DNA from: Fidelibacterota bacterium
GTDB lineage: Bacteria > Fidelibacterota > Marinisomatia > Marinisomatales > TCS55
Assembly: GCA_029936965.1 (NCBI GenBank)
Contig: JAPYRG010000008.1
Coordinates: forward strand, 19,984 to 83,983
DNA: 64,000 nucleotides
Direction: 5' to 3'
Positions within the stretch are counted from its first letter, which is position 1; each line of letters opens with the position of its first letter. Shown piece by piece: positions 7,085-16,763 of this stretch. The notes beneath the pieces are model-generated. The model ran no database searches, was not told the origin of the DNA, and saw nothing but the letters and a program-made list of their open reading frames with translations. A program made the translations under genes and the position numbers.

Positions 7085-9556
7085 ATGTACAATAAATACA
7101 TACTGAATTTAATGATTTTTGTTTCTTTATCTGCGCAACAAGTAGATATTGATAATATTAGGCCGATTGCGAACATTGATCTAGGAACATGCAATGATGT
7201 ATGGGGCTATACCGATCCAAATGGTCATGATTTTGCATTGGTAGGGCACCGTTCAGGTACATATATTTATGATGTATCAACTAATCCTCATAACCCTATT
7301 GAAGTAGGCTTTATCGCAGGAGAAACATCTACCTGGCGAGACTTAAAAACTCATGGATATTATTGTTATGTTACGAATGAGACCGGTGGTGGAATAGATA
7401 TTATTTCCCTTGAAGATCCTTTTAATCCTTACAAAGTTGGCTCTCATACATCTTCTACAAATACAGCTCATAATTTATTTATTGCTGATGGATATGCATA
7501 TCTAGTTGGCAGTGGTGGTGGTAATGCGGGAACAAGTCCTTGGCAAGGTGCTATCATTTTAGATTTATATGACCCAGAAAATCCTTTAGAAGTAGGTAGA
7601 TGGGAAGAAACATATCTTCATGATATATATGTAAAAAATGATACGGCCTATGGTTGTGATATATATAATGGTAGTTTATTTATCATTGATGTTTCTGATA
7701 AAAGTAACCCTACAACGATGGTAGAGCATAATTATAGTAATTATGGTTGTCATGCAGTATGGTTAACAGATGATTCAAAATATGCTGTAACTGCGGATGA
7801 AGAATCAGGTGGATATGTATATATTTTTGATATTCAGGATTTTGATAATATTAATCTACTTGCAACTTGGTACCCAGACACACCAGAAGTGCAGAATAAA
7901 AGTGTACACAATGTTTTTATTAAAGATAGTTTATTATACGTATCCTATTATGTGTATGGTACCCGTATTGTGGATATATCAGATCCTTATAATCCAACCG
8001 AAGTAGGATATTATGATTGGTATCCTGGTCAAAATGGACTCTATAATGGAAATTGGGGAACTTATCCATTCACAAACAATGGCCTGATTTATTCTTCTGA
8101 TTATACAGGTAATGGATTTTTTATCATGAGTTATCCATTTATGGGTGAAATCGAATTTGAAGAGATAAATGATACGGAAAATAATATCGATCCTATAAGT
8201 TTTAATGTAAGTATTGATGAAAGCCCCGATTATAGTGTTGACTATTCAAGTTTGAAGCTTTATTGGGGAGTTGATGGAATTATAACAGATTCAACTTTGC
8301 TGACGGAGTCTGGGAATAGTTATGTAGGGAGTCTTATTCCTTTGGGAGAAAATGGAATAATGCACTATTATGTTGCATTCAACACCCAAAATGGTGAACG
8401 CGTTACCAAACCATATGGAGCTCCATATTCATCATATAAATTCAATATAGGAATCGATGATGTCCTACCTGATGTTGAATTAATCACAGATATAGAAGAC
8501 CAGTTTTATCCATCGGGTTCTTTTAATATTTATATTAATGCATTTGATAATATTGGAATAAGTATGGTAGAGATATTTTGGCAAGCAGGAAACAGTGAAA
8601 TACAATCTACAGTTTGTTCAGAAATATACAGCCCAAATCTTGGACTGGTTTATGCAGGATTAATTTCATACAACGATATAAATCCAGGAATAGAAATACG
8701 GTATTGGGCAGTTGCAACAGATGCGTCTTCACAATCAAATCAGTCTGTATCTAATGAAAAACAATTTCACATTTCTGATCACTATGCTTTAGGTAATTTT
8801 GAGGATGAGGCAATGATAGATCGCTGGGATCTAGGGGATTGGGGACGGCAATATGTTAATCATACAATAAAATGGGCCATAAATGATAGCCCATATGGAT
8901 TATACTCTCCAAATGCATATAACGCATGTTACCTAATAGAACCATTTGATTTAACTTATTTTAATAAAGCTTATATAAAATTTAATTCAGGAGAATTATT
9001 AAGACCTGGAGATTATGGATATGTTCAAGTTAAAAGAGGAAATAATCCTAACTGGACAAATATTTTAACTGTTAGCTCATGGAATAACCAAGAAATATTT
9101 GAAAGATATATAAACTTGAACTCCTATATGAATGAAGATGAATTATATCTTAGACTATTAATGACTTCAGATTTAGAAGATGAAAGTCAAGGTTGGTATG
9201 TTGATGATATTATCTTGGTTTTAAACCAAGACATGCCGCCAAATGTAAATACAGATTCTTATATAAATAGTATTCCAAATCAACTGGCGCTAAAACCAAG
9301 TTACCCTAACCCATTTAACCCTAAAACAAAAATTTCATTTAGTCTTCCTAATTTGTCTAATGTAACTATACAAATAGTTGATATTAATGGACGGGGAATA
9401 TCCAATCTTTTGAATAATACTTTCGATCCTGGTAATCATACTATTAGTTGGAATGGAACAAATGATAGTGGTGTTAATATGAGCTCAGGGATATATTTTA
9501 TTATTCTTAATGTTGACGGGACTATCTTAAGTCAGAAACTATCTTTGATTAGATAA
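7085..9556 (+). CDS. LVIVD-repeat (choice-of-anchor B type) secreted protein with sorting domain
   Basis: 823 residues. Short signal peptide ending SLSAQQ. Residues about 25-360 carry repeated blades of the form YxYDVSTNPHNPIEVG, IISLEDPFNPYKVG, ILDLYDPENPLEVG, IIDVSDKSNPTTM and IVDISDPYNPTEVG, the LVIVD beta-propeller repeat. Ig-like and lectin-like beta regions follow (about 370-740). The last 80 residues form a FlgD-like/type IX sorting domain (YPNPFNPKTK). Likely an outer-surface or released protein; no enzymatic motif is seen. Its last 18 bases overlap the end of the convergent minus-strand gene. Confidence 0.85.
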   Translation: MYNKYILNLMIFVSLSAQQVDIDNIRPIANIDLGTCNDVWGYTDPNGHDFALVGHRSGTYIYDVSTNPHNPIEVGFIAGETSTWRDLKTHGYYCYVTNETGGGIDIISLEDPFNPYKVGSHTSSTNTAHNLFIADGYAYLVGSGGGNAGTSPWQGAIILDLYDPENPLEVGRWEETYLHDIYVKNDTAYGCDIYNGSLFIIDVSDKSNPTTMVEHNYSNYGCHAVWLTDDSKYAVTADEESGGYVYIFDIQDFDNINLLATWYPDTPEVQNKSVHNVFIKDSLLYVSYYVYGTRIVDISDPYNPTEVGYYDWYPGQNGLYNGNWGTYPFTNNGLIYSSDYTGNGFFIMSYPFMGEIEFEEINDTENNIDPISFNVSIDESPDYSVDYSSLKLYWGVDGIITDSTLLTESGNSYVGSLIPLGENGIMHYYVAFNTQNGERVTKPYGAPYSSYKFNIGIDDVLPDVELITDIEDQFYPSGSFNIYINAFDNIGISMVEIFWQAGNSEIQSTVCSEIYSPNLGLVYAGLISYNDINPGIEIRYWAVATDASSQSNQSVSNEKQFHISDHYALGNFEDEAMIDRWDLGDWGRQYVNHTIKWAINDSPYGLYSPNAYNACYLIEPFDLTYFNKAYIKFNSGELLRPGDYGYVQVKRGNNPNWTNILTVSSWNNQEIFERYINLNSYMNEDELYLRLLMTSDLEDESQGWYVDDIILVLNQDMPPNVNTDSYINSIPNQLALKPSYPNPFNPKTKISFSLPNLSNVTIQIVDINGRGISNLLNNTFDPGNHTISWNGTNDSGVNMSSGIYFIILNVDGTILSQKLSLIR

Positions 9557-9850
9557 TTGAGCATCAATTTGTCCTTTGATTCCTTTCTCAATGGAATCAA
9601 GTAAGGTGTTCATAACTGTATCGCTTTCAATTTTGTTGATTATAGTTAGAACAAAAATAGGAAACTCTTCACGTTGTAATAACGGTTCAATTATTTCAAA
9701 TGGATCTTCTTCATCCAATATATCATCAATTGTTATACCTGAATCTAATTTTTGATGTATATATTGCTGTAAAGAAAGAATATAGTCCTTAATCTCTCTA
9801 CGAGAGAGAGTTAGAATATCCTCAAAGTCATATTTCCTAATATTATTCAT
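9539..9850 (-). CDS. Small acidic helical protein of unknown function
   Basis: 103 residues with no signal or membrane helix. The sequence is rich in Asp, Glu and Ile (ITIDDILDEEDPFEIIEPLL) and predicts as all-helical; it may be cytoplasmic. No family recognised. It is convergent with the LVIVD gene, overlapping it by 18 bases, and divergent from the barrel gene at 9919 (68 bases apart). No clear Shine-Dalgarno precedes the ATG at 9850. Composition and the lack of any competing long frame support a real gene, though confidence is moderate. Confidence 0.6.
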   Translation of the reverse strand: MNNIRKYDFEDILTLSRREIKDYILSLQQYIHQKLDSGITIDDILDEEDPFEIIEPLLQREEFPIFVLTIINKIESDTVMNTLLDSIEKGIKGQIDAQLSNQR

Positions 9851-9918
9851 ATTGAAACTTACTTAATTAATCATTGAATAGGGAATAGGCAAACGGTAAT
9901 TTTGTTAAAGGATTATTA

Positions 9919-11520
9919 ATGATAATTTTCCGTTCCACTACCATTTTAACTTGTATATTAACTTTATGCTTATGCAATGCTCAGGATGAGCGCTCAATGC
10001 AAGGTGCTTTTGGGGCAGTAACTATAGATGGTAAAGTTTGGAATCAGATAGCTCTTAGGCCAATTGTTCCATTAGGTAAATTTGCAGTTGCGCTTGATCT
10101 TGTATTTTATTTTGACCAAAATGGTAATGTTCATCAAGATGAATGGGACTTCTCGAGCCCAAAAAACACAAAAAATACGATCATTGATAAAATTTATTAT
10201 ATACGGTATGGGCTAAAGAATGATCCTTTGTATTTTAAAATTGGTTCCTTAGATCGTGTTGATTTAGGGTATGGGATTTTAGTTAATTCGTATTCAAATG
10301 CTATTCAATATCCCCAAGTACGAAAAGTTGGATTAGATTATAAGGTTAGAACGAAATTGGGCACAATAGAAGGATTTGTTAATGATTTTAAGGAAAATAT
10401 TGGACTAACTGGATTAAGAGTAAAATCTCCTCTTATTAGCTCATTGCCCTTTGCAATTTCAATTGTAATTGATCGGAATCAGTATTTAGGCTTACGTGAT
10501 GGTGATAGCGATGGTGTGCCAGATATTGTTGATGCGTTTCCTGCTAATTCAGATTTTTCAATGGACTCTGATAATGACGGTTTAGCTGACTTAGACCCAA
10601 ATGAATTGGATAGGGATGGTGATGGGTATTTAGACGCTGGCAATTTAGAAGATATTCATGCATGGTGGGATAATTTAGGTAATACAGTTGGTGTAGACTT
10701 TAGTAATGAATCGTACTATGATTCGTTACCAGATGGCAGTATAGAATTAAACTCAGATCCTTTAAATATAAATAAAAACCCAGATCCAGTTGGCGCGATT
10801 GCAGTAGATTTTGGATATCCCTTAATCACTCAAGAAAAATTATCTGTTAATATATATTCTCAAGCTGCAAAGATGTTTGGTAAAACTAAACTTAGGCAAG
10901 AAGAATTACCACTAGGCACTGGTTTAGTTCCTATTGGGGTATCAACTGTTTTTGGTCCTGCTAAACTAAATATTGAATATAGAATGATACCCAAAGGTCA
11001 ATTTGAGTTTGGTTATTGGAATAGGTCCTATCAAATTGAAAGAGCATCTTTTTCTACAGTTGATAGTTTAGGAATGCAAGTTATAACGAAGGAAAGCCGT
11101 TTAGGTCGTTATGGAAGACAAAATGGTTATTATGCAAGCCTAAACCTAAGATTAGGGAGCTTGCTTCAAGCAGGAGCAGCATACCAAGATCTTACAGGAG
11201 AGATCTGGAACAATACAATTGATGATTTTGAAGAAAATAAGAATAAGAATTTTGTTGCTTCTCTTAGTTTAACAAAGTCCATAAGTAAAATCAAATATGC
11301 GCGCTGGTTTTATCAACAACAAAATGTTCCAAACCCTTTTAAGTTTGAACCGTCAGAAAGTACACTTATGGGCTATCGTATTGGAGTAGATCTTGGATCG
11401 GGAATGATATTAAATTATTCATTTCAAAGAACATATAGAGATTTAAATGGAGATGGAAAAGTTGATGGGCCAGATGAGATGATAAATATTACTACAATAG
11501 AAACCAGTTTTAATTTATAA
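9919..11520 (+). CDS. Outer-membrane barrel-like protein with TSP3-type calcium repeats
   Basis: 533 residues with a signal peptide (ending CLCNAQ). Alternating hydrophobic/polar strands such as FAVALDLVFYFD, LYFKIGSLD and YYASLNLRLGSLLQAGAAY suggest an outer-membrane beta-barrel. An insert at about residues 193-240 is packed with DGDSDGVPD, DSDNDGLAD and DRDGDGYLD, the thrombospondin type 3/EF-hand-like calcium-binding repeat; a further DLNGDGKVDGPDE lies near the C-terminus. An AAAGGA-like Shine-Dalgarno precedes the ATG. It lies 6 bases before alaS. Function unknown; a porin or surface adhesin is possible. Confidence 0.7.
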   Translation: MIIFRSTTILTCILTLCLCNAQDERSMQGAFGAVTIDGKVWNQIALRPIVPLGKFAVALDLVFYFDQNGNVHQDEWDFSSPKNTKNTIIDKIYYIRYGLKNDPLYFKIGSLDRVDLGYGILVNSYSNAIQYPQVRKVGLDYKVRTKLGTIEGFVNDFKENIGLTGLRVKSPLISSLPFAISIVIDRNQYLGLRDGDSDGVPDIVDAFPANSDFSMDSDNDGLADLDPNELDRDGDGYLDAGNLEDIHAWWDNLGNTVGVDFSNESYYDSLPDGSIELNSDPLNINKNPDPVGAIAVDFGYPLITQEKLSVNIYSQAAKMFGKTKLRQEELPLGTGLVPIGVSTVFGPAKLNIEYRMIPKGQFEFGYWNRSYQIERASFSTVDSLGMQVITKESRLGRYGRQNGYYASLNLRLGSLLQAGAAYQDLTGEIWNNTIDDFEENKNKNFVASLSLTKSISKIKYARWFYQQQNVPNPFKFEPSESTLMGYRIGVDLGSGMILNYSFQRTYRDLNGDGKVDGPDEMINITTIETSFNL

Positions 11521-11525
11521 AGATT

Positions 11526-14120
11526 ATGAATGCAAAAAAAATAAGAAATGACTTTATAAAATTCTTTCAAGATAGAGATCATCGTTTTATAAGAAGTTCC
11601 TCTGTAGTTCCATTTGATGATCGGACTCTGTTATTCACAAATGCAGGTATGAATCAATTTAAGCCTATCTTTCTTGGGACAAATAAAGCGGATTATCAAC
11701 GAGCAGTTAATACTCAAAAATGTATTCGAGTTAGCGGTAAACATAATGATCTTGAAGAGGTTGGCATCGATGTATTTCACCATACCTTTTTTGAAATGCT
11801 TGGTAACTGGTCTTTTGGTGATTACTATAAGAAAGATGCTATTAAATGGTCATGGGAGCTATTTACAGAGCTTTGGGGTTTTGATAAATCAAGACTATGG
11901 GTAACAGTTCACAAGGACGATGATGAAGCGCATAATCTTTGGTTGGAACAAACAGATATTAAAAAAGATAGAGTAATACGTTTTGGAGATAAAGAAAATT
12001 TTTGGGAAATGGGAGACACTGGTCCTTGCGGTCCTTGCTCAGAGGTTCATTACTATGTTGGAGAAGAAGTAGAGGATCAGGATCCAAATGGTGTAAATAA
12101 TACAGATGAATATTGGGAATTATGGAACCTTGTGTTCATTCAATATGATCGTCAAGGCGATGGTACATTAATTGATTTACCAGAAAAACATATTGATACT
12201 GGGGCTGGGCTTGAAAGGATTGTTACAGTATTGCAAGATAAAAGATCAAATTATGAAACAGATTTATTTCAGCCAATTATTAAAGGTATTGAAGCTATTA
12301 CTGGATCAAAATATAGTAAGGATAAAGTCCCTCACCACGTTATTGCTGACCATATTCGCATGTTGAGTTTTGCAATTGCTGATGGAGCTATGCCTTCAAA
12401 TGAAGGAAGGGGATACGTAATAAGACGTATACTTCGTCGTGCTGCTAGGTTTGGTAGGATGCTAGGTAAAAAAGATCCTTTTTTATATAAACTTGTTGAT
12501 CATGTTATAGAAGTTATGGGTGAGAGTTTTCCAGAATTAGTAGATAAAAAAATACATATTGAAAAGGTGATCGAATCAGAAGAAAACGCATTTAATAGCA
12601 CGTTAGAGCGAGGTTTAATTCATTTTGAAAAATATATAAGCAAACATAATGGAGATATTATTCCTGGAGAAGAAGCTTTTAAATTATATGATACCTATGG
12701 ATTTCCATTAGACCTAACGCAGCTTATGGCTCGAGATAAAGGATTAGAAGTAGATGAAATAGGGTTCCATAAAAATATGAAAAAACAGAGAGAACGAGCT
12801 AAAGCTTCTGGAAATTTTAAACAAGTTCCTGCGGATTTATCTTGGGTGGTTATTTCAGATAGAGAAGATTCGACGTTTCTTGGCTATGAACAAATTGAAT
12901 CACAATCTTCTATATGTAAATATGCTAAAACAGATGATTACACTATTCTAGTCCTAGATCAAACCCCCTTTTATGCAGAATCTGGTGGCCAGATTGGTGA
13001 TACAGGTATAATTAAAGTAGGTGATGATAATATGATCGTTTTAGACTGTCAAAAAAATGGGCAAGAAATTCATCATATATGCTCAGGTAACTTTAATAAT
13101 GATATTTTATCAGACCCAGTTTCTTGTAAGATAGATTATGATCGCAGACAAAGAATTAGAAAAAATCATACTGCAACACACCTCCTACATGCAGCATTGA
13201 AAAAAACATTAGGAGAGCATGTTCATCAAGCTGGCTCATTAGTGCATCCTAAATATCTGCGTTTTGATTTAACTCATTCAGAAAAAATATCTATTGATGA
13301 AGTATTAGAAATTGAAAGCCTAGTGAATTATGAAATACAGAAAAATATTGCATTAGATATTTCAATCAAAGATTTTGATGTTGCAAAATCAGAAGGTGCA
13401 GAAGCATTATTTGGAGAGAAATATGGAGATGAAGTTCGTGTTATATCCATTGGTAAATTTTCAATGGAATTATGTGCAGGAACTCATGTAAGTAGAACTG
13501 GCGATATTGGTTTGCTTAAAGTGATTGAAGAATCGAGCCTTGCTGCAGGGGTGAGAAGAATTGTAGCGCTTACTGGTCCCGAAGCAATAAGCTATATACA
13601 GAAAAATGCAAATATTATTCATGAATTACAGGGTATTTTAGGTACAAAGGCAGATGAAATTAGCTCTAGAGTGATCAATTTGATTGATGAAAGAAAAGAG
13701 TTAGAGAAGAAATTAAAACACAAGAAAAATAACTCTACTTTTAGCGCAAATACATTGATGGAAATGGTTGTAAAAATTAATGATTTTAATATTTTGGTTT
13801 CTGAGGTTGAATCTGAATCATTGGATGAATTAAAAGGTTTCGGAGATAAAATATTAAATGTATTAGGAAGTGGTGTGGGTATTCTTGGTAGCGATAATGG
13901 CGATAAGCATTCTGTAGTAATTGTCGTAACAGATGATATAATAAAAAGAGGGATTAATGCGGGAGATTTAGCCAAAATTATAGGAAAAGAAATGGGCGGC
14001 GGCGGCGGCGGAAAACCTAGTTTAGCCACTGCAGGTGGAAAAGACTCCAAGTCTTATGCGATGGCAATGAAAAAAAGTATTGATTTAATTAAATCTGAAT
14101 TAAAAAAAGTTGAGGATTAG
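11526..14120 (+). CDS. alaS: Alanine--tRNA ligase
   Basis: 864 residues, close to the usual 870-880. Charges tRNA-Ala with alanine in the cytoplasm. The class II catalytic core is at the N-terminus (FTNAGMNQFKPIFLG, GNWSFGDYYKK, FWEMGDTGPCGPCSE). The editing domain has HTATHLLH near residue 548 and CAGTHVSRTG near 650, giving the zinc-binding HxxxH and CxxxH set. The C-Ala domain ends with a glycine run followed by KPSLATAGGKD. All key motifs are intact. It is followed with one base between stop and start by the PPC-domain gene. Confidence 0.98.
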   Translation: MNAKKIRNDFIKFFQDRDHRFIRSSSVVPFDDRTLLFTNAGMNQFKPIFLGTNKADYQRAVNTQKCIRVSGKHNDLEEVGIDVFHHTFFEMLGNWSFGDYYKKDAIKWSWELFTELWGFDKSRLWVTVHKDDDEAHNLWLEQTDIKKDRVIRFGDKENFWEMGDTGPCGPCSEVHYYVGEEVEDQDPNGVNNTDEYWELWNLVFIQYDRQGDGTLIDLPEKHIDTGAGLERIVTVLQDKRSNYETDLFQPIIKGIEAITGSKYSKDKVPHHVIADHIRMLSFAIADGAMPSNEGRGYVIRRILRRAARFGRMLGKKDPFLYKLVDHVIEVMGESFPELVDKKIHIEKVIESEENAFNSTLERGLIHFEKYISKHNGDIIPGEEAFKLYDTYGFPLDLTQLMARDKGLEVDEIGFHKNMKKQRERAKASGNFKQVPADLSWVVISDREDSTFLGYEQIESQSSICKYAKTDDYTILVLDQTPFYAESGGQIGDTGIIKVGDDNMIVLDCQKNGQEIHHICSGNFNNDILSDPVSCKIDYDRRQRIRKNHTATHLLHAALKKTLGEHVHQAGSLVHPKYLRFDLTHSEKISIDEVLEIESLVNYEIQKNIALDISIKDFDVAKSEGAEALFGEKYGDEVRVISIGKFSMELCAGTHVSRTGDIGLLKVIEESSLAAGVRRIVALTGPEAISYIQKNANIIHELQGILGTKADEISSRVINLIDERKELEKKLKHKKNNSTFSANTLMEMVVKINDFNILVSEVESESLDELKGFGDKILNVLGSGVGILGSDNGDKHSVVIVVTDDIIKRGINAGDLAKIIGKEMGGGGGGKPSLATAGGKDSKSYAMAMKKSIDLIKSELKKVED

Positions 14121-14121
14121 T

Positions 14122-14547
14122 GTGCAGTTTGAACGAGATAATGATACGTATATTATTTATTTAGAAAAAGATGATCGCATTATGCATAGCTTAACTCAAT
14201 TCTGTAAGGATCGTAAAATTAATAATGGAAAAATTTCTGGTATTGGAGCGATTAAAGAAATTGAGTTAGGAGCTTATGATTTAAATCATAAGAAATATAT
14301 TTCTCATTATTTTGAAGATATTTGGGAGCTGACTTCATTTCAAGGTAATGTTCAGTTAAAAGATGGTGATCCTTTTATTCATGCCCATATAAATATTAGC
14401 AATCATGATTTAGACCCTAAGGGAGGGCACTTATTTGAAGCAACAGTAGCAGTAGTTGGTGAGTTTGTTTTGAATAAAATTAATACAATGGGAAAAAGGG
14501 TTCTAAATCCAGATATTGGTTTAGCCTGTATGGTATTAGATAAATAG
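14122..14547 (+). CDS. PPC/DUF296 domain protein
   Basis: 141 residues from a GTG at 14122, chosen because GAGGA (14112-14116) is 5 bases upstream; a TTG at 14110 would overlap alaS and lacks such a site. The sequence fits the single-domain plants-and-prokaryotes-conserved (PPC) fold: GKISGIGAIKEIELGAYD, WELTSFQGNVQLKDGDPFIHAHINIS, then GGHLFEATVAVVGEF. The HAH and GGH histidines form the metal site of the family. Usually annotated as DNA-binding, but the bacterial role is unproven. Sits in the alaS-ridA run. Confidence 0.88.
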   Translation: MQFERDNDTYIIYLEKDDRIMHSLTQFCKDRKINNGKISGIGAIKEIELGAYDLNHKKYISHYFEDIWELTSFQGNVQLKDGDPFIHAHINISNHDLDPKGGHLFEATVAVVGEFVLNKINTMGKRVLNPDIGLACMVLDK

Positions 14548-14555
14548 GGAAATAT

Positions 14556-14936
14556 ATGAAAAATCAAATCATTAACACTTCCAAGGCACCTCAGCCGATC
14601 GGTGCATACAACCAGGCAATTATAAGTAATGGTTTTGTGTTTACTGCTGGTCAGGTACCAATCGACCCAGATACTGGAAATTTGATCGAAGGAAATTTTA
14701 AAGAACGTGTAAGAAGAGTTCTGATGAACTTAAAATCAATATTGGAAGAAGCGGGGACCGATCTATCTAATGTAGCAAAGTTTACGGTCTTTCTTACTGA
14801 TATATCAAACTATACTGAAGTTAATGAAGTCTTTAATGAATTTATTAGAGATGAGGCGCCTGCCCGTTCTTTAATCGAAGTTTCTTCATTGCCTGCAGGC
14901 GCAGATATAGAGATTGATTGTATAGCAGCATTTTGA
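14556..14936 (+). CDS. ridA: RidA family reactive imine/enamine deaminase
   Basis: 126 residues, the normal length. Hydrolyses reactive enamines/imines (such as 2-aminoacrylate) formed by PLP enzymes, in the cytoplasm as a trimer. Family signatures are AP-QPIGAYNQAI, the FTAGQVPIDPDTG strand, NLKSILEEAG, and the catalytic-site segment APARSLIEVSSLPAGADIEID with the carboxylate-binding Arg. Nothing is missing. The stop overlaps the TTG of the following gene. Confidence 0.96.
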   Translation: MKNQIINTSKAPQPIGAYNQAIISNGFVFTAGQVPIDPDTGNLIEGNFKERVRRVLMNLKSILEEAGTDLSNVAKFTVFLTDISNYTEVNEVFNEFIRDEAPARSLIEVSSLPAGADIEIDCIAAF

Positions 14937-15382
14937 TAGTTTTATTTTTTAGATCGCTATTTATAATTAGTTGTTTTTTATCATTATTGTTCAGTCAGAC
15001 TCAACGTGATAGTTTATCAATCTATAAATCACCAAAAAAGGCAGCATTATCTGCTTTAGCGTTTCCTGGAGGAGGCCAGTTATATAACGGAAAAAAATTG
15101 AAGGCAAGTCTAATTATGTCTATGGAGTTATATTCAATATTAAACTGGCATACTAATTCAGATCTTTACCATAATTATGATGAACAAAATAATTCAAAAT
15201 ACCCTTTTCCTAAACATCGATATTTAGAAAAACGAAACAAATATGTTTGGTGGATAGGTTTTATATATATTTATGGGTTGATAGATGCGGTAGTAGATGC
15301 ACATTTATATCCATTTGAAAATATTATGGGTGAAGATATATATTTAGATAAATCATCCATAAAAAAGAAAGAAAATAAATGA
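14933..15382 (+). CDS. DUF5683-like membrane protein
   Basis: 149 residues if it starts at TTG 14933, which makes a TTGA overlap with the ridA stop like several other gene pairs here; TTG 14918 is possible. N-terminal signal or helix (LFFRSLFIISCFLSLLFS), then SPKKAALSALAFPGGGQLYNGK, the small Gly/Pro motif of DUF5683 proteins, then a helix (YVWWIGFIYIYGLIDAVVDAHL). DUF5683 proteins are common in Bacteroidetes-like bacteria and have no established function. The end overlaps the symporter start by four bases. Confidence 0.75.
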   Translation: MIVLFFRSLFIISCFLSLLFSQTQRDSLSIYKSPKKAALSALAFPGGGQLYNGKKLKASLIMSMELYSILNWHTNSDLYHNYDEQNNSKYPFPKHRYLEKRNKYVWWIGFIYIYGLIDAVVDAHLYPFENIMGEDIYLDKSSIKKKENK

Positions 15383-16755
15383 ACACTCCTAGAGAAAAGT
15401 GGGGATCAAAATTAGGGTTTATTTTAGCTGCTTCTGGATCAGCGGTTGGCATAGGTAATATATGGAAATATCCACATATGGCTGGACAAAATGGAGGTGC
15501 AGCATTTACGTTAATATATCTTATATGCATCTTTGTTGTTGGCCTCGCCATCGTTATCGGGGAATTTGCTTTAGGCAGGAAAACACAGTTAAGTCCCGTT
15601 GGTGCTTATTTGACTGTGGCGCCCAAATCTTTATGGAAATGGGTTGGCTTCCTAGGAGTTGCATCAGCGTATGTAATATTATCTTTTTATGGAGTTGTGG
15701 GCGGTTGGATAATGAATTATGCCTATCTTTCTATGAAAGGTGATTTCTATTTGCTTTCAGGTAACCCAGAAGCTTCTAGTCAGTTATTTAATTCCTTCAT
15801 TACAAGTACATGGTCACCTCTTTTTTGGCAACTATTATTTATGTTTATTTGTATATATGTAATTGTTAATGGAGTAAAGGGGGGTATTGAAAAATGGTCA
15901 AAGATCATGATGCCTACTATCATCATCATCCTTGTAGTCTTAGCAATAAGAGGTTTATCTCTTCCAAATGGATTAACTGGATTAACTTTTTTGTTTAAAC
16001 CCAAATTTGAAGATCTTTCTGCAACGGCAATCGTTTTAGCTCTTGGGCATTCTTTTTTCACCCTTAGTCTCGGTATGGGTACTATGATAACATATGGCAG
16101 TTATTTGAAAAAGAATGAAAACCTTCTAAGCTCTGCATTATGGGTAATTGGATTAGATACTGTAATAGCTCTAATTGCTGGTGTTGCAATTTTCTCAACT
16201 GTTTTTGCTTTAGGCGCTGATCCGGCTGAAGGCGCAGGGCTTATTTTTGTTGTTCTGCCTTCAGTATTTCCTGAAATGCCAGGGGGACAGATTTGGGGTA
16301 CATTATTTTTCTTAATTTTATTTATGGCTGCATTAACATCAGCAATTTCAATTTTGGAAGTTGTTACAGCTTATTTTATTGATCAAAAAGGGTGGAGTCG
16401 TTCCCGAGCAACCATAATTTTTGGTGGAACTATTACTCTTGTTGGTGTTTTTTGTTCTTTATCATTAGGAGATAATCTGAATATTACTTGGTTTCTAGGT
16501 ATGTCATTCTTTGATTTTATGGATTATTTATCTTCAAAGTACATGTTACCTATTGGAGGGATGTTAATGGCAATATTTATATTAAAAACTTGGACTGTTG
16601 ATGAATTTTTACGTGAAGTCCATGTAGGTATGAACTCTGAAAAGATATCTTCTCAATTGGTTACTATCCTTTTAAGTATTGGTGCTTTAGTAATAGCATT
16701 TATTATTTTAAATGAGGTTGTTGAAAAACTCTTTGGGTTACCGATTATAGGTTAA
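15379..16755 (+). CDS. Sodium-dependent transporter, SNF (NSS/LeuT) family
   Basis: 458 residues with 11-12 hydrophobic helices. The first helix carries GFILAASGSAVGIGNIWKYP, the unwound Na+/substrate-binding helix of LeuT-type symporters, followed by GGAAFTLIY and GEFALGR. It imports an amino acid or related amine with Na+ across the inner membrane; the substrate cannot be told from sequence. Na+ coupling fits a marine organism. Starts within the stop of the DUF5683 gene (ATGA). Confidence 0.95.
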   Translation: MNTPREKWGSKLGFILAASGSAVGIGNIWKYPHMAGQNGGAAFTLIYLICIFVVGLAIVIGEFALGRKTQLSPVGAYLTVAPKSLWKWVGFLGVASAYVILSFYGVVGGWIMNYAYLSMKGDFYLLSGNPEASSQLFNSFITSTWSPLFWQLLFMFICIYVIVNGVKGGIEKWSKIMMPTIIIILVVLAIRGLSLPNGLTGLTFLFKPKFEDLSATAIVLALGHSFFTLSLGMGTMITYGSYLKKNENLLSSALWVIGLDTVIALIAGVAIFSTVFALGADPAEGAGLIFVVLPSVFPEMPGGQIWGTLFFLILFMAALTSAISILEVVTAYFIDQKGWSRSRATIIFGGTITLVGVFCSLSLGDNLNITWFLGMSFFDFMDYLSSKYMLPIGGMLMAIFILKTWTVDEFLREVHVGMNSEKISSQLVTILLSIGALVIAFIILNEVVEKLFGLPIIG

Positions 16756-16763
16756 AATCGTCT

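Noticed and set aside
13994..14012. GGC microsatellite-like run
   Set aside because: It encodes the conserved glycine run of the AlaS C-terminal domain, so it is explained by protein constraint.
13619..14050. 143-residue minus-strand frame rich in Pro, Phe and Ser
   Set aside because: It is antisense to the C-terminal part of alaS, whose motifs are intact; composition is that of a reversed coding strand.
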